From Colius striatus (lineage: Eukaryota > Chordata > Aves > Coliiformes > Coliidae), in assembly GCF_028858725.1 (NCBI RefSeq), contig NC_084765.1, positions 11,673,501-11,737,500 on the forward strand: a stretch of DNA of 64,000 nucleotides. Reading direction: 5' to 3'. A program made the position numbers and the translations under genes. The notes beneath the pieces were generated by a model, which searched no databases, was not told where the DNA came from, and saw nothing but the letters and a program-made list of their open reading frames with translations. Position 1 is the stretch's first letter, and the number at the start of each line of letters is the position of its first letter. Shown here piece by piece: positions 1-14,400 of the stretch.

Positions 1-1424
1 TTTCTCCTTCTGTCAAAAAATATGTAAGTTGCTGTTGCTCAAAGCCCATGAAAGCAGACAGACAGGGCCTGGCCTCTCATTATTGGGAAGATAATCTCAT
101 TTGACTCGAAATTGGGAAGATATTTTTTCTCCCGTTGTTGTGGAACAATCTTCATTCTGATGGCTCCCTAACTGACTGCTACTGAGTAGTCTTGTATATA
201 CATTGTTGCTCTCAGGGCATCCTGAGGCAAAGAGCCAGTTGTCACGTGTAGTATGACAGGATTCACTGGGTCTCCATCGGTTGGGGTGGGCTCTTTGGTT
301 TCACCTCCTGCAAATATGAGGCACTGGCCGGCACTGTGGGGCTATCTCAAGGCAGGACAGGGCAGGTTGTTACTTGGGATTTAGCTTCCCTAGTTGTGTA
401 GTCACATCAAGACCCAAGTGCTTTATGAAAGCAATTGAAATGATTTTTGCGTTGTTGAACCAGTTGTATGATGGTTGCTCATCAAGGGGTTTCCCTTTCT
501 TCCTGTTGATTAATTACTGCTGTGATCAAGTGCTTGTGATCAAGTACTGCTGTGATCAAGTACTTGTGACATTTTATTTCCCCACCACAAAGGACAAAAT
601 GCAGACTGGGCAGCTTCAGTGGATATAGACTGAAGGGATGGACTGTTAATAATTCCTTTGCCATTGCACAGGGATACTGCTGTGAAGAGTATGCAGGAAG
701 CAGTTTTTACTTAGCTTTCTCACATATAGGTCTACCAGAACTGCTAATGATGTTACTGACTAGTCTGCCATAGATGTCTAGTAACAAGTCGCTGGATGAA
801 GGCCTGTCTTTGAAGCAAGACTGGATGTGACCATGAATCCAAGATTGCCCCTCAGTTGAATTGGCTGAGCAAAGCCAGCCCACAAGAGGCAATTTGTACC
901 TCTCTCCTTCCCCAGAGATTGTTCCATGACTTGTATAGACTATGCCTGTGCTGTAGAGGAGAAAATACACCTTCAGTGGTTCTTAGCACAAAGCTTTGCT
1001 GCATAGGGACTGCTCACAGAACTGCTTTTCACCAGTGTAAATCGGGTCCAAGTCAGGCCCAAGATATGTCACCCTGGGGACTCTAGTGCATTAGCACACC
1101 CACATAAGGTCTTAAAATCTAGCCTTATGTGCAAAGAAAAAGGAGACCTTTGGCAGTGTAACTGTTACAAACTGCAAATTAATTCAATGACTTTGTATTG
1201 CATCACATTAGTACTTGGAGGGAGTTTTGGTTTATGGGTGCAGTTAGTGAGGCAGACTACAGTATGAAGGCTTGCATTTGAAAGTAGAACATGCTTGGAA
1301 TAATAATGCACTGGCAAATTGAATGTTCTCTGTGAATGATGTGGCAAACACATACACGTTACAGTCCCAGGTAACCGTCGGTCTCTCTTTTATTTTCTTC
1401 TCTTTTTCCCCCTTTAAATGCTAG
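1..1424 (+). other. DENND2B intron, 5' part cut by window
   Basis: No exon-like segment is seen. The only structure noted is a two-copy 30-bp tandem repeat at 515-570 built on TACTGCTGTGATCAAG. The short open frames here look like chance. Confidence 0.6.
515..570 (+). repeat. Two-copy 30-bp tandem repeat
   Basis: The unit begins TACTGCTGTGATCAAG at 515 and again at 545, with one visible mismatch (GTGCTTG versus GTACTTG). It is probably a slippage duplication in an intron. Confidence 0.7.
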
Positions 1425-1609
1425 CTCACACCCAGCGGCTAGTACACATCCAGTCAATGCTGAAGAGGGCTCCTAGCTATCGAACCCTGGAACTGGAGCT
1501 GATTGAATGGCAGGAACGGGAGTTATTTGAGTATTTTGTGGTAGTGTCACTGAAAAAGAAGCCCTCTAAGAACACTTACCTCCCAGAAGTGACATATCAG
1601 TTTCCCAAG
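1425..1609 (+). CDS. DENND2B: DENND2B exon (uDENN start)
   Basis: The exon is preceded by a pyrimidine tract and TAG and followed by GTAAAA. It enters with two bases of a split codon and ends on a full codon. It encodes [20 protein letters not shown], then a [15 protein letters not shown] segment and a lysine-rich turn, which is the opening of the upstream DENN domain. This is the first coding exon visible; its 5' partner lies before position 1. Confidence 0.94.
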
Positions 1610-4600
1610 GTAAAAGAAAAATTCTTTTCATTCTGAGATGAAGTGAATAAGTGTGAAAATGAATACAAATCTATTTTTTAAATGGAATCAATCATTCAGC
1701 TTTCATTAATTGTTCCAAAGTGATCTGTTACAAAGCGAAGGGCATAGAGAAGGTGACTGAAAGCTTTCCCTGCTTACAAATTCAGAAATCTTTTCCTGCA
1801 CTGGGGAATTTGGCCTGGTGGTAGGTGCTGTAAAGACTATGTTTAAATTCAGTTTCTAAATATTTCGCTTTTAAATCATTTTGGCTATATTAGGATTTGT
1901 TCCAAAACTCACTTAAGTCCATGGAAAGACTTGCTGATCTATGCCATTTCTCTTGTGCTCTTCCAGCAGAAAGGAATTTGACTTAGGACTTTAAGTGGCC
2001 ATTGTGCAACATGGGAGTTTTGAGCAATTTAAAAAAACCCAAACTAATAAAAATACCCCAGCAGTGATTGTTTCTATTGTACAAGCATCTTTGAGCCTGT
2101 CCTGGGGTCATGCCTCACTCCGCCACGCACAAACAAAGAGCAAGCTGATGGGCCCTTGCCCTTCAGAGCTCATTAGTAACCCCTCCCTCCTTAGAGGTGC
2201 TGTGAAGCTGGCTGAACCTCAGTTTTCTCCCCCACAGCTAGAAAGACCAACCAAGCAGATGCGTGAAGCAGAGGAGCGTCTCAAAGCCATCCCTCAGTTC
2301 TGCTTTCCCGACGCCAAGGACTGGCTGCCTGTCTCTGAGTACAACAGGTAACCCCTCCGGTGCCACTCAGCTGCACGGCACTGAGGGAGCGCGTTTGGAG
2401 CAGCCACGGGCTCCTCGATGCCCAATTAAGGAAGCAGCAATCTGAATCTTGGCCACTTCAGACTCAGGCGGCTGTATTTAATTTTTTAAGTTCTGTATTA
2501 TTTTCCTTGCCTACTCTGCCTGCTTCACAGGCCTGTGGGGAGGTTTGAAGGCTCCTTGGTGCAAAACACAAAAGCGTAAAGGGAAGTATTTAAAATAAAT
2601 CTTAAAAAGGCCAGGATCCTGCTCACCACTCACCCATGTCATTTAGCCCAGAATGCTTGTGGAATATTGCAGGACCCCTCTTCATTTGGCTCAAAGCAAT
2701 GCTGTTCTGAGAGCTTTTTTGGAGCCAATCTCTACGCTTGCAGAGAAGCGCTATCTTCCTTCCCTCAGAGATGAATGGCAGCAGGAGAAGGGCAAGGGAA
2801 GGGAGAGCCAGGCTTGCATTTTATTTTTCATTTGAAATAAACCTCAAAAAAATGTGTCTTTTTTCTTTTCCCTTCATCATGTGTCAGAACCTGTTGATCT
2901 GAAGATGTAGAAGTAGTAGAATAGGTAGAAGGGATGCAATCATAGAACAGTTTGGGTTGGAAGAGACCTCAAAAGACCACCTAGTCCAAGCCCCCTGCAA
3001 TGGGCAGGGACATCTTCAACAGGAGCAGGCTGCTCAGAGCCTCGTCCAGCCTGACCTTGAATGTTTCCAAGGATGGAGCACCCACAGCCTCTCTGGGCAA
3101 CCTGTTCCAGTGTCTAACCACCTCACAAATATTTCTTCCTTAGATCCAGTCTGAATCTACTTTCAATTTAAAACCATTACCCCCTGTCCTATTGTCACAG
3201 GCCCTACTAAATGAAGGACCCTATCCCTTTCTAAATGATGTACCTTGTAGCTATGCTGTAGTTCTGACAGTAAGATCTGGGCAATTTATTTTCTTCTAGT
3301 GAGACCTTCTCTTTCATGCTGACTGGGGAAGATGGGAGCCGGCGGTTTGGTTATTGCAGGAGGCTGTTGGTAAGTACATTGCCTTTACCTTAAAATGCAC
3401 AATTCTTTTAAACATATCTCAAAACTATAGCCTGAGCTTTGAGGGTGCATCTCATGGTTTTAAAAGGAATTTCTCACTCTGAAATGTGAGGAGCCTTAGT
3501 AAGAATTTGTAATGACTGTCTCCATCAAATAGATCCTAGGTCTTGTAGGAAATTCATATGAATGTGGAAAGTTTCTTGTCTGAGTACTTACTTTAAAAAT
3601 TCTTTATATTACATGCTTTCAAGCAGGATCAGAAACGCTACAACACTGCAAACAAAGGCAAATGTGGTATTTCTAAACATTTGTGGAGTAGTGTTTATCT
3701 CTTGGACAGCTGCTTACATCTCCAAAGTGCTCTGCCAGCACTGAAATCAGTCTGCAGCAGATTCATGACGTGGGTAAATCAGCCACCCTGTCGAGTAGGG
3801 GGGCAATAATGGTGGAGAGCAGGCCACCATCACCATTTGCTCAGGACCATACAGTGCCTGGAAGTCAAGGCTCTCAGGCTCCTTTTCAGCCCTTGTGCAT
3901 AAGAAGGGGTGATCTGCTGTTGGTGGTGAGGGGACTAGACTTAGCCTACCATTTTTTTCTCATCACCTGGAAAATCACTGGTCACCTCATCAACTGAGAG
4001 CATGGCATTGTGTGTGTGTGTCAGGATGGGGAGGTGGAAACTGCACAGAGGTTTGCAAAGTGTACTCAGACATGTAGCACAGAGTAAACAGAGATTTTGC
4101 TGTGTCCATCCTGCAGACCTGACTGGATGGCAGCAAAGCATAAAGCAGTTGGTTGTTCATCTGTGCTTATCACCTCTTGGATAGGTTTGGAGCTGGTTGT
4201 GAGTGACATGACAGTTGCTTACACTTGGTTGGTGAGCTTATATGGATATTGGATGCTGCAAGAGCCTATTGCATGCTCTCTGTGCAAAATGAATGTCTGC
4301 AGCAGCATTGCAATCTTGTAAGTAGGTACTTGCTATCTAAAAGAAAGATACATTGGCACTTTCCCCTTCCTTCCCTCTCTGGCATGATTTCCCATCTCTC
4401 CAAGCAGTGAGCATCTGCCTTTAGTAGCTTTCAGTGGCTTCCAGTAGGCAGAGCAACTTGCTCTCATAAGAGCAGCACCCTCCGCCCTGCATCCTGCCTA
4501 TACCTGGCCTGCTCTTCCCTTGCTCTTTGTGGCAGAGCTCCTTGTCGTGCAGACAGCAGATGCTCTGTCTGGGAGGTATTGCTGTGTGTGGTTCCTCTAT

Positions 4601-5414
4601 TTGTAACAAGTTTCATTTAGACTAACATAACAGAGAACTTGTTTATCAATCCTATGGTCTGTGTTTGCCATAGGTAGCATCGCAGAGACTCACTCTGTGT
4701 AACACAGTAAGTGTGGGCCACAACAAGGTTTATATGTAGAAAGGAAATGCCAATGAGGGCTTGTGGTGGTGTAAATCTAGGGCTGGTCAGAGGGTGATTG
4801 AGATAAAGAAGTGGAGTACCTAAAAGGTATCCCTGCTGCTGTAAATAAACATAACAAAATGTAGGGCAGCAGTACAATTCAGTTTCTTTTTTCTGTGTTT
4901 GTCATTTAAAAATATAATAAGGATTATTTGGAAAAAAACCCCAAAACAGAACCCCAAAACCTCAGGAAATGTTGTCTAGAGTTAAATTATGCAATGTTTT
5001 CACTCTACTGGGTAAAGGTGATTAAAGACTTATATTCTGCAAATGTTAGCAAGTTTGGGATCATGCACAGAGCTTACATTTGTAAAATGCATAACAGTTG
5101 ACCCTGAACCAAGCCAAGACTGAAATAGTCAGCCACAATAAAAAAGATGTTCACAGGAATGTTGAATTAGTTTGTCAATGAAGGGTTAACATAGTCTTTT
5201 TTTACTCAAAGCTCAGTGAAATCCACTCTACATTAAAGGCAACATAAAAATAGAGCACTGACTTTTAGCTGATACAGGAGATAGGTTATCACAGTAGGAA
5301 ATACCAGGATCAGGATTACATCAGTACTACACACTTTTATATCATTAGTGTTTTGAAACAGCATTAGAGGTTGTTTTTATCCCCCACTGACTATGGTAAA
5401 AAACAATCAACCAG

Positions 5415-5445
<31 letters not shown>

Positions 5446-8400
5446 GAAAAATAAGTTTTGTCTTGCTAAATCTATCTAATAATTATAAAGCCAGTTATAA
5501 AGCTGCTGCCCTGGGACATCACTTAATTCAGAGTATTTCATCTGGTTCCAAAACCTGACATGCAGAAGCTGACTTCTCATCTCACTGACACAGCCTACCA
5601 AGCAGAGGGAGGTGGAACGATCCTGACAGCTTGTCCCTTTCTGGGGCGAATCCTGCCGTGCCTTTTGAGAACAAAACTGGTACAATTCAGGGCTCAGAGA
5701 GAAAGAGGATTGTGGAAGCTGCAGAGAAACATCTCAGCATTTCCCTGTCTGGGGAAATGGCAAAGGTAGCAGAGGTCTCCTGTTATTTGGATCCTGCAAC
5801 TACTTTCTGTCCTACTGGGAGAAATGGTGAGATTGGGGTTGTTACTCGAGGTGCCTTTCCATAAAGTGTAACAGTTTCTTGTCCTCTGCAGATGTTGGTG
5901 CACAGGTGGAGCAGCCTCACTGATGTGTAGCTCACTGTGATATTTCTATTTACAGTCATATACATACTCTCTTTATTTTATACATGCAATTGTAGAGTTT
6001 ATACAGGCAACAAGGAGCCAGTAAATTCTGCAAGCATTCTTTATATGCCAGAAGCTTGAGCTCCAAAGCAGGTTTTTGTGTTTGAGTGTCCAGTTTCCTG
6101 AGTAGTTTCTAAAAGCTTCAATTAGGGTGACTCTGCTGTCCAGGAGTGCACAGTATCTCCTCCAATTAATCCCATTCCTGACCCAGAAGTTCTACCAGGT
6201 GCAAACCATAGTTTGGGAACTACATGCCATTTTTGGCAAACATTACATAAGAGAAAGTTGGGGCCATATTATGTAACACAGAACCATAAGAAAACCCTAA
6301 AATCATTATAAAGTTCTCTGCTTCAAGACAAGCCAGCTGCTGTGAGGCTAATCCTTTAGCAGATATTCCTCAGCTGTGCTGGTGAGGGATGCTTTTTTAG
6401 TGCCCAGCATGATGTACTGGGCACTCCACACCTGGAGCCCTCTGCAGCCCTTGGCAGCAGGCTGTGTGGCTAGACTGGCCAATCAGCCTGGTCCTGTGAG
6501 GACGCCCAGCTATGTCTCCTGCAGAGGCTGGTGTTCACATTGCATTGTTTATCAAACAATTGTTTTTTGTCAGCCTTGTTCTCCTTTGGCATGTTGTGAT
6601 ACGAACAAGCAGCTCCATTTTTTATTTTCTGCCTTCAGGTTTCAAATTGTTCCAGAACCTTTCTTTGGGGTGTGTGTGCTAAAACCCTGCCAAAACTACC
6701 TCAAGGGATACAGTGACAATTATGTTCTGTTTGTACTACAAATCCTTTACAGTATCCCCTTTAAATGTATTTATATTGTTTTGGTTCATTTTGGAACAGG
6801 ATTAGAATGGAATGTAACCTATTGTACCACAGCAAACAAACTGCATTTCCACAGATAGCATGAAGTTTTCCAGTTACATCTTGCTACCTCCAAGGCAATC
6901 GTGTAACAGATTTCCTAGTGACTTGATGTGAGAAGAATGCATCTTCACATTAAAGGAAACAGACCAATATAGAGATATTAACTCACTACAATGCTGTTTT
7001 ACTGTAAACAAGACATTTTTATTTAACAACACTATAATTTAACTTTCTTTTCCATGCTAATGAATCCATCAGCTTGCTAAGCTCTTTCTCCTGGAGCTGT
7101 TCTTGGGCTGTGGCTCTGCGATATGCATGTCAGCAGCACAGATGGTTTGAGCAGTTCCCCAGGGGCTCAGCCTCCCCTGGGCAGTCACAGCCCTCTCTAA
7201 TGGACGTTACAATGCCCCAGTGCTATCAGCCAGCTGCCTGGGTAGAGGTAGAAGGGAGAGTGGGAGGACAGAAATAGCAGGAGCACATAGTGGGGATGGA
7301 GCAGGGTGAAGCTGCTGAAACATGAATCTGAGTGCACCTTGTAAATTAGAGATTTTTGCATTTGGTTTAGTGTATAATTTCATTTTACTAATTGTCTTGA
7401 TTTAATATGTTAAAAAAATGCTTTCTAAAGGGTGTGACTGAACTCAGCTCTTCTCTGTCTGTGCAGCCCCAGAGGATTGTGCCCAGTTAAGAGCTTGGTG
7501 GATATATAAGGATCAGAGTGCTGAAAGCAGGGACCTTCTCAGCAGGTGTCTGCTGACAGCCTCAGCTGCAAGACCCATCAGTACTGGAAAATCTGCAAAA
7601 CTTTCCTTACTGGGAGTCCATGAATGGTCTCTGCAGTCCAGAAAAAAAGGTGTAGACAGCCAGAGAGACACCAGGCCTGTAATCCTTTGGGAGATGCTTG
7701 GATGCAGTGCAGCTCCTCAGCAGCTTGGGCTGTCAGTGCCTTTGTGGCTGGGATCCACAGCTGTGCCAGCCGCAGGGACAGTCATGGCACGAAGCTGCTA
7801 TTTTATTGAGATCTTCACAAATGTCTTGGGCTTGGCTGCCGTGGCGGTTGCTGTGGATGCTAAGGGGTGCTAGTTCCAGCTAGTGGGGCAATACTGGAGT
7901 ATAAAACACTGCATCCTCAAAACAATGTCCTGCAGTTCATTGCCACAGCTACCAGCTGGTTCACGGGAACAGTAGGAGACATACATTTCTATCATACAGA
8001 CCCAGTTCTTAGAGCAGAAAGCCTGTCAATGTCAGGATTTCTTGGCTGGTAACTTTGCACTTGCAGAGGTAAGATGAAAATTTGCAGGGTCTATTTCACT
8101 TTATCCTACTTCTCTCTTCCCTCTTGCATAAAAAATGCTCCTCCAGAACTTTTCTGGGCTAAGATGAGCCCACCTCAGAAGTCAGTGGAGGAGCAGATGC
8201 CTGAACATGAAGTGTATACATTAAAACATGAAAAATAGTTGTAGATGGGACTAGTTCATCCTGCATTTGCTGGGGTAGGAGAAAATAATTCATTACACTT
8301 GTGAAAGCAGCTTTTGTGGGATACAGACTGATGTTTATGGAACTAAAAAAAGTTCACTGGAAAATCTTTTCTTCCTCTTGCCTTCTTGCCTCCATCCTAC

Positions 8401-11400
8401 CCTCCCCCAAGCACCTTTGACAGCCCTGTGCTCACTGGGTGCTCTGGCATTAAAAGTTCATGTTTCACATATAGCAAAAAGACTCTAAGACAAGTTTTTG
8501 GACTGAAAATACCCACAGTTTTCTCATGGTCTGAACTTGGATTGGCCCTAACAAGGAGTGAAGACCTGCCACAGAAGCTGGCTTATGACTGATGTATTCA
8601 TTTTAGACTCAGGAATCGTTCTAATTCCTGTTACCATTAAGGAACATCTCTGTTTCTGGATATGTTGTCTTGCTGGTGAGACTGGGACTCTGTGGCTGTG
8701 AGGATGTGATTGCACCAGGCTTAGAGCAGACCACCACTCTCTTAACACAATAACTTCATTCCTACAAACCTAGTTTTCAGTCTGTGTAGTTGTAGGTCTG
8801 TCATTGTTTAAGTTAAGCTAGCAGAAACCAGCAGACTTCCCAAGAAGGAGCTTTGCTGGATTTTCAGTCTGTCTTTCTAAAACTGCCAAGCCTTACATAG
8901 TATATGCAGAAAGATGTTCATGGGAGGCATTTTACGCCCCCCGTCAGGCTTACACAGAGGTAACGCACGTACTTTGCAGAGGCCGCTTCCTTCAGGAAGC
9001 TCAACTGCTGCATTTGTGGTAGTCTTTTTTGGCCTGAATTTGGGGCAGCCCTTACTACTTCCTTTGGTTTTCCTAATAATGCTCTCTGAAGAAGATCTCA
9101 GGCGAGATGTTCTGTCCCATTTTGGGGAGAAAGGAGCACGGCCCTTCTAGAGTCTTCAGGTTGATGCTAGTCTGTTTCTTGCTGCACTTCTGCTTTGAGA
9201 TGGCAAGTGGGACTATGGTGCATATTTCTCTTTCTTGCTGCTTGGTAGATGTTTTTGCTGCCTTTCCTCTCTATAAAGTCTCTCTCCAGGTAGAAGATAG
9301 AAGCTGTGAGAAGTCTTGGAGGAAATATGTTATGTTTGGTCCTCGCTGTTTTGGTTTGTCTGATGTCAATATGCTGAGATTAGCATTCCCCAGTTATTTC
9401 TGGGGCTGTGAGGCCAGGAGCTTTCCTGACACCCCACAGCTTCCCCAGTATCTTAATGCAAACCACTGAGTATGTGCTTGAATGGCTGGCAAGTATGCAC
9501 ACTGCAGGGACAGCTTGCCTTGCTTTGAGAGCAGGTGTGTGCAGTGTGTGAGAGACCCTCAGTACTATGCCAGTCTGGAAGGAGATTGCTGCAGACTCCT
9601 CTAGATTCTAAGCACATGGGCAAGGAGGTGTGATTTGAAAGAGGAGAATGTCAGGCTTATTTTTTGGAGCAAAAGCCTCCCGTTTCTCCTGCCAAAGCAG
9701 GTTTTGTAGTGGGCTTTAGTAAGTAAACTTCAGATTAAACTCACTATGACAAGGACTGTCCTGAGCCACTTACAGACCAGCCTTGATGCAGATGTCAGCG
9801 ACTCCAACTCGTATCCAAGTTCTTGTCAGTTTATGTTCATTCTCTTGGGAAACTTGTTATCAACAAAACTCATTAGCATTTTCATTTGTGATACTGGACT
9901 AAGGCTGAAAATATCCTGGGCTCCATGAAAACATATTGAAAACAAATCAAAAACAAAACATCATCCCTTCTACCCCTCTTCATCCAGGAGGAATGCAGTG
10001 CATCAAGGCAAAGTCACTCAGCTGCCTCTCGGCTGTGCTACTTTATCATACAGTTTCCCTGTACGAGATCTATTTATTGTGTGGAAGAGTGAGCCTTGGA
10101 GCACGTGACAAGCCTGCACCTTGGAAGCATTCTCTCCTGGGATTAGAGGAGGTTACACAGCAACTGGTTGGCCAGACCCAGTGCCCAAGTCCCCTCTAGA
10201 GATGAGCCCAGGCAGAGAAGGGAGGAGTGTCATGTCCCATATGATGTTTTTCTGGGGAAGAAGCAAACTGAAGCACGATGAGCAGGTGCTTTAGATTCAT
10301 CTTAAAGGTGTAAACTCATGGCTGAGAAGGGAGGTTATAGGAAGAGTTGCCAGTGAAGTCTCATCCCTCAGAATGACTCTGCCTGAGGCTTTTGCTTGCT
10401 GCCTCTTACCAGATGACTTGTACGCATCTAGGAGGCTCTGCTGTTTGCAGAAAAAGTGTCTCTGAAATAACAGAAAAGGATGCCCTGTACAATGAGTGCA
10501 AAGAGGGATGAATCCCAGCTTTCAGACACTTGTAGCCTTTAAGATGTTTGAAAGCTGTGATATTTCATAAAGGAGAATCTTTGAGTTAGCGCTAAGCAAT
10601 TATTGTTTCTGGTCTTATAGATGACCCAGGAATGTGATGTTTTTGCTGGCACTCAGTGAGACAGCTCTTGGTTGGGAGCTATCCAAGGCTCCTGGCATAG
10701 CTTCAGCATTCCTGCAGATTTGACACAATGATTTTAACCAAAATCCCACATGCTTGTTATAATCACTCAGTGCCTTTAGAAAGCGTTTTATACCTAATAT
10801 GGACAAAAAAGGCTCTGCTTTTTCAGAGATGTGACGTGTAGAGAGCAGAAATAGACTCATCTGTATTCACTTAGCTTTGGTATTTTTTTGTGGTCTTTAT
10901 TATACCAGGCAGGCACCTGCTGACTGTCCCATTCTAGATTGCAATATTAAGATTTTAAAATCACAGCTACCCCTCAGTTTCTCGATTGACGTCTGTGTGT
11001 CATGTCAATGTGGCATGTAAAAAAACCCCACCATGTGGAAGTTTATCACTCGATGGGCAATGTAATGATGAGAACGAGATAAAAATAAGCTGACCTTCTA
11101 TGTGGATACAGAGGGGATGATCAGTCACTTTGGATAAATGCACAGGTGGGCGGAAGCTGATGGAGACAGTGACTGAGCTACTTTATCACAGAATAGTTAT
11201 TAATGGAGATGATTCTGTCACTGCTGCATATCAATAATGTACAGCTGTGCCAAGTGGCTAAGTGATACCAAGTGATTCTTTTACAGTCACTCTTCAGTTC
11301 ACATGGAACAAGCACAGCTGACTCCATGAGATGCTAGGAGTAGCCTTGCCTGTTGTCTCAGACCCGCTTTCAGCTTTTTGCTGCTGAGGGACTGGGGTTT

Positions 11401-14400
11401 GTTGGTGTACCTGCAGCTGTTTTGTGCTGTGTTGGACATAGCTCCTGGATGAGGCAGCACCGGGGCTTTTTTGCATTGTATCTTGTGACTATATATGACT
11501 GCAAATCAGCAAGCTGCCTTGTTAAAATAATAGCCCTTAGGAAGTGCATGCCTGGTGCAAAACTGGAGTTCTGCATTGTGGCTTATTAAACTACAATGGG
11601 AAGCTGCTATGCAGGACACAAGCAGACCAGCTTTCTTCTCTGAGAATCTTGCAAGTGATTCTAGAGTGCTCAAAATTGGCCTAATTCTTCCTCTTTTCTG
11701 GCCAATAAGCTGAATCCAGCTAGTGGTGGTACCTTTCTTTCACACACAGTGCTGATGGGCCTTTCCCTGCAATGGTATAGGCAGGGTTGCAGAGTTCAGT
11801 ATGATGAGGGAATATGGAAGCACAGAATGGCAGGAGTTGGAAGGGACCTCTAGAGATCATCTAGTCCAACTCCCTGCTAAAGCAGGTTCACCTCAATCAG
11901 GTCATACAGGAATGTGTCCAGATGGGTTTTGAAAACCTCCAGGGAAGGAGACTGTACAATCTCCCTGGGCAGCCTGTGCCAGATCTCCTTCACCCTCACA
12001 GGAGAGGAGTTTTTCCTCACATTCAAGTGGAACTTTCTGTGTTCCAGTGTGTGCTTGTTACCCCTTGTTCTGACACAGGGCACTACAGAAAAAAGATTGA
12101 CCCCGTCCTCCACACATATCAGTCATGCCAATTTAAACCATTTGCTCTACAAAGTATCTGAATAGGATGATTGCAAAGGATATATGTTATAATTTTTGGT
12201 GGATGAGAGGATGTGCATCATTGGTTCATACTTGCCACTCTGTGTTATTTAAGAGTTTCATGTTTATTGTGTATTAATCTGAGGAAGTTACTGTTTTAGC
12301 TCACTCAGCTTGCCTTTGTTTAAGTCTGTTAGCTTCCTTTCTGTATGTTGAGCTCTCTGAACATAAAGGAGTGATTGGGGAATGAAAGCTGTCATAACCT
12401 TCCTTAGCGTTATAGTTCTCATTTTCCAGCACAAGGCCCCAGGGTGGCCCCACTTCTTGTGCTGCAGCAGGAGCAGAGGATGATGATAGCACAGGCATGA
12501 GTTACAGTCATAGTTAAATGTGCTTTTATGGCTGCAAGCTGGAATGATATTGGGCTACAGTTCCAGTGCACTGTGATTTCCAGAGTGGATAAGCACTATT
12601 TATGCTTTGTAGTTTCCTGTCTTATGGAAGAAATATGATGCTTTTCCAAGAGCAGCTATTTTGATGGAGAAGTGGATAGTGAAAAAAATGTCACATGATG
12701 GCAACAGTGTGATCAGAGAGAGAAATGTATTTCCTTATGACTCCAAATTAATATCAAATTTCAATCTCCTTTTTACTGTTACCAGCCAAGTGGCAAAGGC
12801 CCACGCCTACCTGAAGTTTATTGTGTCATCAGCCGCCTGGGGTGCTTTGACTTGTTTTCCAAGGTAAGATTTTTTTTTCTTTCAGCATTGCTTTTGAATT
12901 TGATTGTTTACTGAGACTCAGTTGCTGTGATGAACTAGACAAAAAGAATGTCTTTCTTTGATGATAGATAACTGTATTTTACAGTTGCTGTTTTGGATAT
13001 TTCATCCCTGTTATTGGGTTAATCAAAGAATGTCTTATTACTTCTGTGACTGAGGCAGAACTTGATTCAAAAAACATCTGGGTGTCTGTATGATCTGTCT
13101 GACTGAAGTTTTTTCCATTGTTTTCTAAAGCCTTTCTCTGCTGAGCTGTAATTCTTGGCATCCACAGTTTGACTGATAGGCCAGTACCACTTTTACTCCA
13201 ATACCCTGTGGAATGATGAGGTTAAGAAAAAAGATTGTTTGATAAATGAGTTCTATATGCTTTACTCTATTGACAAGGGTTTTGATACTAGGAAGCTAGA
13301 AAAGCATGAATAATCTTTTAATTGGCCTCCACATTAATGAATCCAAAGCTGCATTGCATGCTGATTTGGTTTATGTAAACATTTCTTGAATTAAGAATTT
13401 GAGATTATAAGCAGGGCATTGCAGCTTAAGTGAGGGACTGAATAGCCATAGAAACAGTTAACTGCCAATCAGTTCCAGAGCCACAAGTTTTCTTCTTGTG
13501 TGAGACAGAAAGTGGTTTAAAATAACCATTAATAACATTTATGATAGATTAACAGTTGAAATATCAGTCTAGCTCACAGTATAGGGCCTCCTAGCCCTGT
13601 GAGGACCTGTCCTGCTAAATCCAGTGAGCAACTCATAAAGGATTTGCTGGTGATTTGTGGAGAACAATGATATGTCTAATGTCAAATGTCTGCCTTCCCC
13701 TTTTCCAGTTTCAATACAGTGTTCATAGAAATGTTAATTTTCAAGAGATTTTCACTTAAGTTATGGGCTATGTCTTGTTCATTTGTATAGGCAGAGAACA
13801 TGTAAACATTTATGTTAATAAAAATAATAGCATTTATGTAGTTCATATGATCTAATATACAGAATGTTGTCTTCAAAACAAATTTCAAGCTTTTTCTAAA
13901 TAAAACTTCCTTTAACACAAATCTTGTGTAAAAAGAACCAGTTGGGTTGCAATAATTAATTGGAATTCTGCTTCTAAAGTCTTTTCTAAAGGTCTGAAAT
14001 CAAGGGTTTCTAAGAGAATCTCTTAGACATAATATGTATCTAAACACAGATATCTGTGAGCAAAACAGAATGCATTGTTCTGGGAGGATAGCACAAGTCA
14101 CCAAACTCATGGTATGGAGACATGTCCTGAGAGTCTTTGTTTGCTTTTATGTTTTTATCTAGTTTTGATAGTGCAGTAATTTTCAAAGGAAAACTCAGGA
14201 GAGTGGGAAAGAAAAGAAAAGAAAAGAAAAGAAAAGAAAAGAAAAGAAAAGAAAAGAAAAGAAAAGAAAAGAAAAGAAAAGAAAAGAAAAGAAAAGAAAA
14301 GAAAAGAAAAGAAAAGAAAAGAAAAGAAAAGAAAAGAAAAGAAAAGAAAAAGAGAATGGAAATTTCCTCCTTACAACTGAGGTATAAAGTCAGACGAGGA

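Larger units (their letters stand above)
3370..12785 (+). other. DENND2B 9.4 kb intron
   Basis: The intron is mostly unique sequence. A 26-base A run lies at 5420-5445 and a CR1 fragment at 11820-12112. No additional exon is needed, because the flanking exons join in frame and match the known contiguous protein. Several open frames of 60-160 codons carry no family motif. Confidence 0.7.

Noticed and set aside
6376-6858. 160-codon + strand ORF in the 9.4 kb DENND2B intron
   Set aside because: It has no family motif, a cysteine-rich random-looking composition and no splice need; the flanking exons already join to the known protein.
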